A stretch of 64,000 nucleotides of DNA from Craspedostauros australis (taxonomy: Eukaryota; Bacillariophyta; Bacillariophyceae; Mastogloiales; Achnanthaceae). Shown here in pieces: positions 12,501 to 20,558 of the stretch. The stretch spans positions 744,001-808,000 of the forward strand of contig JAMXDE010000011.1 in NCBI GenBank assembly GCA_026770025.1. Reading direction: 5' to 3'. Each line of letters opens with the position of its first letter. Position 1 is the first letter of the stretch. The notes under the pieces are model-generated. The model did no database searches, had not been told where the DNA came from, and saw only the letters and a program-made list of their open reading frames with translations. A program made the translations under genes and the position numbers.

Positions 12501-14141
12501 ATCCACGTCCATTGCATCGCCGTCGTCGCCTGCATCAGGTTCAGGACTAGGCGATCGTTGCTGTGGACTGGTTGGACCCGCATCGCTATCATCTTGATCC
12601 GCGTCGGCGATGACACCGTCCGGCTTGTCCCATGTGGTTTCACTCGTCTCCGTGTTGAAGTAGTACTCCAGGCCGGTGCTGTCCTTGTACGCTACCCACG
12701 GTCCTCCTGAAGTCGTCTTGCTCGCGCCCTCGGATGAATCCCGTGCATCGGCTTCAGGTCCGGACTTTGCATCCTGCGCGGCATCTACTGCATCACCACC
12801 AGCGGCGGGTGGTGGGTTGTAATGCTCCGGCGGATCCCAGGAACTTTCCCCCGTCTTCTCGTTGCAGTAATACAACTGTCCGCTGGCGTCGTAGAATGCA
12901 GACCATTCATGCTTCATTTTTCCATCATCACTACCCTTCGTCTTCTCACCGTCTCCGCCAGAATCTGCCTTCTTGGCTTGATCGTTTGATTGGTCTTCGT
13001 CTGCTTGGTCCGCCTTCCTGTCTGAGTGCGCCGTGGACGATGTGCCATCCGCGTCCTGGCCTTCCCCGCTGTCCCTTGGTGGAGGCGGGTTGAACTTTTC
13101 AGGCGGATCCCATGCACTCTCTCCAGTTGTGTTGTTGTAGTAGTAAAGGTTGCCGTCGTCGTCATGAAATGCTGACCATTCGTGCGTGCCTTCGCTTGCT
13201 TGAGAAGAAGACCTTTCTACATCTTGAGCCTGCGAATCATCATTGCCTGTGCCCGAGCTGCCCGCATCCCTCGATTCGTCATTGTCTCCGCTTCCAGCAG
13301 GGTCATTTTTGTTGGCACGGGAAGAATCGTCGTCATCGTCACCATCCCTGGCGTTGTCACTGCTCTGTTGCTGTCTCTCGGCCGAATCCGGAGCAGGGGA
13401 TGGCGGTGGATTGAATTTGGCAGGTGGATCCCACGCACTTTCGTCTGTTTTGTTGTTGTAGTAATAAAGATTGCCATCATCGTCGTAAAATGCCGACCAT
13501 TCCAGCTCCTCGTCTTGCTGATCATTGGCACCGCCGTTGCCATCAACGGCGCCACTCGTTTCCTCAGCCGAACCTTCGTCCCCACCTTCCCGATCGCCCG
13601 ATGCCGCTACATGCGGATCACGATCACGATCATCATGATCATTATCATAATTATTGGCCGGAGGACTCGTCGGCTCGGTCTCCATCGCCGCGGATGCTGA
13701 CGCCGATGCATCACCTTCAGAGTTTGCGTTACCATTCTCAGCAACTGCAGCATTCGCATCATCATCAGCAGCATCATCCCTTGGTGGGAGAGGGTTGAAT
13801 CTCTCCGGTGCCTCCCATGCGCTTTCTTCCGTTCTGCTGTTATAGTAGTAGACATTCCCATCATCATCGTAATGAGCGGACCATTCCAACTCCTCCGCGC
13901 CGTCCTGGCCCTCATTGTTCCCATCATTGTTCCCATCATCTCCATCATCTCCTCCTCCTCCATCACCTCCCTCGGGCTCATCTCCACCATCACGCGGTGG
14001 GAGCGGGTTGTACGCCTCAGGAGCATCCCACGAACTCTCCTCCGTCCGGCTGTTGTAGTAGTAGACATTGCCATCATCGTCGTAAAAGGCGGACCATTCC
14101 AGTTCGCCTCCACCACCTTCATTGTCCCCATTTCCGTCCAT
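9515..14141 (-). CDS. NELFCD: Six WW domains fused to a NELF-C/D (TH1) protein
   Basis: Three exons: 14141-12371, 12129-11510 and 11011-9515. Introns of 241 and 498 bases join in phase and give 1,295 residues. The N-terminal 510 residues hold six WW domains with Trp pairs at 16/38, 87/109, 215/237, 322/344, 413/435 and 482/504, always 22 apart. They share the core DDDGN.YYYN...E..WD.P and are separated by acidic Asp/Gly/Ser/Asn linkers. From about residue 575 the protein matches TH1/NELF-C/D. The stretch RDAIME, then GGPKEAIQALINSFY across the first splice, matches the animal N-terminal TH1 region; HPMIVRGLIGSLFRPG, and near the C-terminus ALIRYFVGGLLQIIRPPYS, are also typical. Animal NELF-C/D is about 590 residues and lacks WW domains. 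Family knowledge: NELF holds RNA polymerase II in promoter-proximal pausing. Inference: the WW array adds contacts to Pro-rich partners such as the polymerase tail or splicing factors. The intron at 11012-11509 carries CACATCA-type simple repeats. Confidence 0.85.
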
Positions 14142-15755
14142 CTTTGATTCCTCCTTGTCGTCGTTGTTGTCGTGGTGATGTTGTCGTTGTTGCTACGGTT
14201 TGGAGCGGCTTGCCGCTACTTCTCGACGATCTGCCCTCGCAGGGATGTGTAATATTATATTGTCTATGGTAAGTGCGGGTTCCTGTGTTGTGTACGTGTA
14301 GCACAGGACAACGCATCACCAGCAGAGTGTAGAGCAGAGAGTAGAGCAGATCACAGTGTCGAGTGCGCGCAACTTCTCTGTTTGTTTGGATCGGTGTTGT
14401 CAACAAGATTTGTCGCGTTTGGTGCACGGTTGGAGTTAGTGTGAAAGGGATCTACGGTAAATATACTATTTACTACTACTAATTCTGCAGAATGGGTGGA
14501 TTTCGATCTGATCCGACGGGTCGTTCAATGTACTACATCAGGTAGAATATCTCCAACAGGATATGCGAACATCTCAACGGCGATGGTTGGATGAACGTGG
14601 CTTCACATGGAGGCGAAGGGTTAGGTCATTCTGGAAGATGATGACTCGGCGGTACCATAAACAGCTCGAAGTCGTACCATGTATCTTATGCCTAAGAAGA
14701 ATGTTCGCTCCCTTGATGTTTGATTGACAAGGGCATAAGTCAACAGGCTTGCCAGAATTCTACGCCTTTTCCGGCGACACGACATATGTGAGTTTGCTAT
14801 GGTCTTTCATCGCCGGATTGTGGTTGGGCGAAGCAGTCGAGGTAGAGGGGGTATGTGCACGAAGACTCGGCCTGGAGAGTACTTCGTCTTCTGAGCAGCA
14901 ATGATGTTTGGCTCTCTCTCTCTCGAACTCGAACTCGAACTGTGACAAAAGAGGGACGACCAGAGAACAAGTCTCCACTCCTGATGCAAGAGTTAGCGCG
15001 TGTGATCATCAGGTGGCGCCTTTGTGCCCACCCGCCAAGGGCGAAATGGCAGAACACAATCGCAGTTGCGAGCGCTGTTCATGTCCAACTCCGCACTTCA
15101 GATTTCCCAAACATGTGAAGTCAAGGGGAAAGTTGTCAGATTCTTGCCGCGCGCTCGGACCATGCGAGTACCAATCCAATGACGACTGCAATGATGGCAA
15201 CCTTCGAACGAGACGTACGTGTTTGGTATGTATTGCGTGTCCACGTTGTCATCACTCACGATCTCAAACAACAGCATCGAAGATGGGTGGGAGATACCGC
15301 ACAGGATGGAGCGAATGGATCGCGCTCCACTTATGGTTGTAGTTCGTTGCTGCATGGGGGGCAGTTCAAAATGCAATAATTGGCTCTATTTCATAGCGTT
15401 TAAGTCATAAATCGCTTGTTTCCGCCTAGTTCTTATCCTCGACGGAATAATATGGCATTTTTGTTCTTTTTTGGATAATTGGTGCTTTCCCCCCAAAATT
15501 CGCCCGAGTTGCTTTCGCTCTTCGTCATTGCTCCATTTCCCCACTTTACACTGTGTCGGTGTTTGCTGAGCGTGTTTTCGTCTCCGGTCCGCGCAAAACA
15601 AGGCTGCTGTCTTGGGCCAGCGCAGAGCACACAAAACTCACAACCCCAACACTCTCCACAGAGATCATTGCTCCACAGAGCACTTCGTTCCTGTTACAAT
15701 CACAATCACAACCACAACCACAACAATAACAACAACAACAACAGGTACACCAACA
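14142..15755. other. Intergenic, 1.6 kb
   Basis: Contains the upstream region of the WW-NELF gene and the left edge of the transposon-rich zone. Positions 14327-14352 show the recurring GTAGAGCAGAGAGTAGAGC motif. Short frames at 14.8-15.6 kb have no recognisable protein features. Nothing further can be supported. Confidence 0.55.
15700..15743. repeat. CAA/CACAAC simple repeat
   Basis: Runs of cacaat, cacaac and then aacaacaac. A microsatellite just downstream (in minus-strand terms) of the Cys-rich frame at 15756-16184. Confidence 0.9.
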
Positions 15756-16184
15756 TCACCACTGCAACAGTGTTTCGTCCATGGGTGGCTCCTGTATGCG
15801 ATGCAACTGGAATTCGTCTGTTCCAACAGTTCTTCCTGCACCAGCAATGATGTCCGGTGAATTAGTTGCTTGGTTGCCACTGTGCCACAGCAACAATGGA
15901 ATGCTTGGCTGTAGTTCGTTGTATGCCTCAATTTGTGTTCGATACACGTTGTGTTCGCCCATCATGCAGATCAAACAAGGGGCTTCCTGTGGGTGGCTGC
16001 ATTCCCTCCATGCACAAAACTGTCCATTTGCTTGCACTCCTTGTCCTGGTTTCCGAATGACCAGGACCGCCATGGTAGGATTGCAACGGAGGTGATTCTG
16101 TCCACACCGTCTCTCTGGATTTTGGTGTCCTTCTTTTGTTGTTGTCAGGTGTGTTGGTACAGCCGTTCGTTCCTTCGTTGACAT
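15756..16184 (-). CDS. Small Cys/His-rich protein, possibly transposon-associated
   Basis: A 142-residue frame with a plausible zinc-binding spacing. Between about residues 48 and 82 it shows FCAWRECSHP, then APCLICMMGEHNVYRTQIEA, that is Cys-x4-Cys, Cys-x2-Cys and nearby His. The N-terminal 30 residues look less protein-like; an AG acceptor before NHLRCNPTMAVLVIRK (near 16095) suggests the frame may be an internal or terminal exon. It lies on the same strand as the Harbinger transposase, about 0.5 kb downstream of its stop, so it could be an accessory gene of that element or a host remnant. I do not recognise a family. Confidence 0.35.
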   Translation of the reverse strand: MSTKERTAVPTHLTTTKEGHQNPERRCGQNHLRCNPTMAVLVIRKPGQGVQANGQFCAWRECSHPQEAPCLICMMGEHNVYRTQIEAYNELQPSIPLLLWHSGNQATNSPDIIAGAGRTVGTDEFQLHRIQEPPMDETLLQW

Positions 16185-16695
16185 GTCAATGACTATCCTT
16201 GTTGTTGGGAATGAGGTTCATGTGCATGCTCGTATTGTCAGTTCTGTTGAGATCATCAACATACAGTGGGGCATTTTAGTGTCGACCTTCTAGGCAACGC
16301 AAAACACTCCGAAGCTGGTGGGGATGCCATGCTCCTTTTCGTACATCCGCATTATCTACATGCCACCCTCAAGCAAGGTGCATTGCAGTGAACAGCTAAA
16401 CATGCATTGTGTTGTGAAACCATAACAGTGTTGTGTTGGCCATTCGTGCTACATGGTTGTTGTAGTCTTTTCTTTGGAGGTGCCAGTGTTGTTTTCCGTT
16501 TTCCTTCTCACAACATGGGTGCTCGCACATGCGTACGCACTCTTCTGCAATTCACTGACAGCCACAACAAACTCCATTGCGGGTAGCACCAACGCAAATG
16601 ACAAACAACAACGCAGCTACTTGTGCAACACCAGATGAACAATACGACATTGAGGTAGGGACTATGTGAGAAAATTATATTATGCACCAGACGGC
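16185..16695. other. Spacer between transposase stop and Cys-rich frame
   Basis: No convincing coding frame. I looked for terminal inverted repeats of the Harbinger element here and did not find a clear pair with the right-hand side. Confidence 0.5.
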
Positions 16696-17905
16696 TCACT
16701 CCCGTCCAGAGCTGCTGTCATCGCTGCTTGCACTGCCACTCGTCGGGCTGCTGCTGACGCTCCCACTTGTTGTGCTGCCACTCATGCCCTCGCTTGTTGT
16801 GCTGTCGTCCATGCCCTCGCTCGTTGTGCTTTTGCTCTTGTCGCTTCTGGCTGCTTCCTCCACCATTTCCTCCATATCCACCTCCCGTGAGGCGGCTGCT
16901 CCTGAGGGGGGCGCCAGTGATGCCACCCAATTCTCCATTTCCCTGATATCCGCCATGGTCTCCTGCAGGTCAAACAAAGGATTTTCATCCTGCAGTTCGA
17001 ATTGTGTGATAGCTGCGATGGCATACATTGCCAATTGGTGTTTGCAAAGTTGGTGCCGCCACTCCACCCGCAAGCACTTCCAGTTTTTGAAGCGTTTGTG
17101 AACTGTTTCGTGCCTTGCACGTATCACTCCATTGTATCTGGTCCTCTCAATGCAACACGAAGGCTCACCCCTGTAGCCTTGATCCGCAATCACCTGCTCC
17201 CCTTCGTCCAGTTCCTGCCTCAGCTTGCGTCGAAAAATGGTTACATCATTCCACTCCCCACATGGAAATGGACCCTCGACCCAAACAAGATGGCCAGTCT
17301 GAATGCACACACCAGTCTCGTATCTGAGGCCTGCCCCATTGAATTTGTGAGAGTACCAATCTGTGTCGAAAGGATTGGGCTCCACAATCCGAAAGTCGGT
17401 GCCATCCACGGACATGAAAACAGTGTTGTGACCAACACTGCCATTCTTTCGTTCCTCTATTCTGATCTGCAGTGATACAAAAAGGAACTTGAGCATGTGC
17501 AAGGGATGTGAGTCATGTCAGGCAAGCACACGCATTCAAGTCATCTCCGCACACAGCACCAAGTTCACTCACCTTTGTTCTGCTCAGTCGTGCAATGCCT
17601 TCCAAAACAATCCATGTCCACTTCATTAATGTTCTGCGATCCCTATTCAGCATCACTGAAAGAATCTCCCATGGAACGTATTGCTTCAGGAACACGAGTG
17701 CACCAAGCATGTGGTTGATTGTGGTGTTGCCTGGTAGCAGCCCGTCTTGTGTCAGTGCTGTCCATACTGCAGAAGCCACTGCGATGCTGGTCCCATACGT
17801 CCTGCGGAAAAGGATGGTGAGCCATGGGGGTTGCTCCATGCAAGTGAGCATGTCCACGTTGCGACCCACAATTTGCATACCAGAGTGGGCAATCTCAACC
17901 TCCAT
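16696..17905 (-). CDS. PIF/Harbinger-type DDE transposase
   Basis: Two exons, 17905-17573 and 17466-16696, with a 106-base GT-AG intron in phase 0; 367 residues. The catalytic core is recognisable as the DDE_Tnp_4 (Harbinger) fold: MSVDGTDFRI (first Asp), then QVIADQGYRG (second Asp), then ARHETVHKRFKNW (Glu). The sequence FNGAGLRYETGVCIQTGHLVWVEGP is also family-typical. The C-terminus is Ser/Thr/Gly-rich with low-complexity repeats. The first ATG of exon 1 follows a usable AG acceptor (TTCAG, ending about 17911), so an upstream exon is possible. The frame is intact and all three acidic residues are present, so it could be active or recently active. Terminal inverted repeats and the 3-bp target duplication were not found. 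Confidence 0.85.
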
Positions 17906-17920
17906 CGTCTTCTGAATGAG

Positions 17921-18339
17921 TCATTGCGAGGTGGAGCAAGTTGATGCACAATGTAGTGGATTGGATGTTGGCTTGATGGTGGATCGGATACTGTCGTGGG
18001 CAGGTATTGTGAGAAGTAGTTGATTCAGTTGCTTGCGTGTGATTGTTGGCCGTAGTTGTTGTTGACGCCAATACTTTGTTGGCATCAGGCAGCATGTGAG
18101 TTGCTGTCGAGGTGCAGCCGATGGCCATCGCACATTGATGCTGACATCTCGAGAAGCAGAGTCCGCCATTTGCTGCATTGCACAGCAATCACTTGCAATA
18201 CACGGTGATGCAGAACACAAAGATTTCCGTGTTTGTCTCCACGATCTGTTGGCTGGTGGGAGTATTCGCGCGCTGTTCTCTCAACGCGAGTTGGTCTTGG
18301 GTCATGTTCCTCGGCTTCCTCAGACATTCCACAGAACAC
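17921..18339 (-). other. Possible upstream exons of the transposase gene
   Basis: Minus-strand frames here read plausibly as protein (for example KPRNMTQDQLALREQRA and LMPTKYWRQQQLRPTITRKQ). They sit just before the AG acceptor that precedes transposase exon 1. Splicing is not certain and neither frame matches a family I know. Confidence 0.3.
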
Positions 18340-18420
18340 TCACTGGGATCGACATCATTCACGAACATCCATGCAAGGTGTCCGTAAGATAAATCGAGGC
18401 TTATGACATGGATACATATT

Positions 18421-19045
18421 CAGTCCCTTTCCGCGCAAGCCATCCATTTGGTTGAAACATAGTTTATCAATGACACAGGAGTGTTCCAATCCATACAAGC
18501 CCTCCATTTGGTTCCAACAGTGTTCATGACAGGGACAGATTCGTTCTTGTCCGTACAAGCCCTCCATTTAGTGGAAAGAGCGTTTATCAATGACACAGAA
18601 GCGTTCCGATTCATACAAGCCCTCCATTTGGTTCAAAAAGCGTTTATCAACAGCACAGATTAGTTCTTATCCATACAAGCCCTCCATTGGGTGGAAAGAG
18701 CGTTTATCAATGGCACAGATCTATCAATAGCACAGATCAGTTCTTATCCATACAAGCCCTCCATTTGGTTCATAGAGCATTCACTACCGGATAAGATTAT
18801 TTCTTATCTGTATAAGCCATCTGCTTAGTTCATAGAGCATTCACTACCGGATAAGATTATTTCTTATCCGCATAAGCCATCTGCTTATGTTCATAGAGCA
18901 TTCACTACCGGATAAGATTATTTCTTATCCGCATAAGCCATCTGCTTATGTTCATAGAGCATTCACTACCGGATAAGATTATTTCTTATCCGCATAAGCC
19001 ATCTGCTTATGTTCATAGAGCATTCTCTACCGGATAAGATTTGTT
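18421..19045. repeat. 60-bp satellite array, about ten units
   Basis: Units recur every 60-61 bases. The first half (18421-18760) carries CATACAAGCCCTCCATTTGG in each unit, at 18501, 18561, 18621 and 18681 for the cctccatt element. The second half (18760-19045) carries CATTCACTACCGGATAAG followed by TTATTTCTTATCCG. The two versions keep the same register and look like diverged forms of one unit. The second form contains inverted CGGATAAG/CTTATCCG arms, so each unit can form a small hairpin. It lies between the transposase and the divergent 801-aa gene. Confidence 0.92.
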
Positions 19046-19625
19046 CTTATGGTGCTGTTCATATGGATAAAACTGCGCCTATCACATAAACATAGGTGCA
19101 AATCTGCCCTTATAAGCCCGCGTTAAAGCAATATTGGCGGCTATGGGCCAGAATCAGATGCATTTCTGACCCTTATGCGCTATCCATAAGGACGCGATGA
19201 GTCTTACAACATAGACTCAATTTTGTTTCGTCCTCACAGCAGTTATGCATAAGACGCAAATAGTGCTTTTGAAGCCGTCCATAAGGCCAAAACAGCGCTT
19301 ATAATTCTATCCATAGAGGTGTTTTCGACACTATGGAGCCGTCATAAGACTGAATTGGATGTTACGACTACTTCGACTCAATATGAAGCACTATGCCTAT
19401 CCAATGTGACCAACACGCCGTATTCGTAAGTCCAATATATTCCTTATCACACAGGCATCATTTTAAGTGCTTCATGACACCAATCCAAACGGTGAATATT
19501 GCCCTTATGGAGTGGTCATAACGCAATTTTCACCCTCAAAAAGTGATTCATAAGGCCAAATTAGCCCTTGTGAACCCGGCATAGACGTTAATTCATCCTT
19601 TCCCGCGCTCCATACACTCAAATAT
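19046..19625. repeat. Degenerate CATAAG/CTTATG-rich region
   Basis: Between the two clean arrays the hexamer CATAAG or its complement CTTATG, or close variants, recurs many times, often in contexts such as CCATAAGGCCAAA and GCGCTTAT. It looks like a decayed tandem array with units of roughly 35-60 bases. No coding frame was seen. Confidence 0.6.
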
Positions 19626-19975
19626 TGCGTTATGATCGTAGGACCAAGTATGCCTTTAACAGAAGCGCAAAAGTGCGTTATGATCGTAGGACCAAGTATG
19701 CCTTTAACAGAAGCGCAAAAGTGCGTTATGATTGTAGGACCGATTATGCATTTAACAGAAGCGCAAAAGTGCGTTATGATCATAGGACCAAGTATGCCTT
19801 TAACAGAAGCGCAAAAGTGCGTTGTGATCGTAGGACCAAGTATGCCTTTACCAGAAGCGCAAAAGTGCGTTGTGATCGTAGGACCGATTATGCCTTTAAC
19901 AGAAGCGCAAAAAGTGCGTTGTCACCGTAGGACCAAGTACGCTTTCAACGCAAGCGTAAAAAGTGCCTTGTGAAT
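19626..19975. repeat. 48-bp tandem repeat, about seven units
   Basis: Units begin TGCGTTATGATCGTAGGACC at 19626, 19674, 19722, 19770, 19818, 19866 and, degenerate, near 19914. Because 48 is a multiple of three, several frames stay open (16-residue repeats such as MIVGPSMPLTEAQKCV), but there is no sign that these are genes. Confidence 0.93.
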
Positions 19976-20558
19976 GAAGGACCGATGCTGTACCTACACA
20001 TTGTGGTTCCGAAGACGAACATTGGCCCTCCTTCGCGTTGTCGCCATCCCGCGAATGACTTTTCGCGCTTGCAGCAACTTGGTTACGCCCCTTTGACATC
20101 GGCCATTGTTACAGTTTGTACGGGGAACAGTACACCATTCTTGGGCACCGGTGTCTTTCGCCACGGACAGGAACACAAAAAACACTTCAAGCCAATGCAA
20201 GCATCTCTTGACATTTCTTTTCTGATGTTCAGATGGCCGCGAACTACAATCGTTGTACGTGTGTGTGCAAGACACCAACACGCGTCACCAGCGCATGTAA
20301 TGCGTCGTCGGCAAGAAATTGCTGCGATGGTTGTTTGCTCGTTGCAAAGCACAGCATCTTCCATGTCCTTGGCAACCACACAGCAGCACCCCATGGCCAA
20401 CTCTGCAAATGAGGACGACACAAACCGCATCACGCCAACGTACACACATCCATTGCGCCAAACACTGCTGCTCTCTTGCAGGTGCACTTCAATGGAGCCT
20501 TGAGTTGAGCAGAGGTGCCCTTTGTCACACAAATCAGAAACACAACCAACCACCGATC
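19976..20558. other. Upstream region of the 801-aa gene
   Basis: A frame is open upstream of the ATG at 20559, but its protein is rich in Cys, His and Gln with no pattern. It probably holds the promoter and 5' UTR. Confidence 0.5.

Noticed and set aside
15350-15500. G-run and C-run sequences as possible transposon ends matching the C14 run near 23.56 kb
   Set aside because: Apart from the short C/G runs themselves, the flanking sequence could not be aligned as an inverted repeat, and no 3-bp duplication was seen.
18355-18663. Repetitive frames in the 60-bp satellite (20-residue repeats)
   Set aside because: A period divisible by three keeps frames open by chance; no start context or domain.
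19625-19973. Frames of 101 and 113 codons in the 48-bp array
   Set aside because: Same reason: tandem repeat with period divisible by three, open in several frames.
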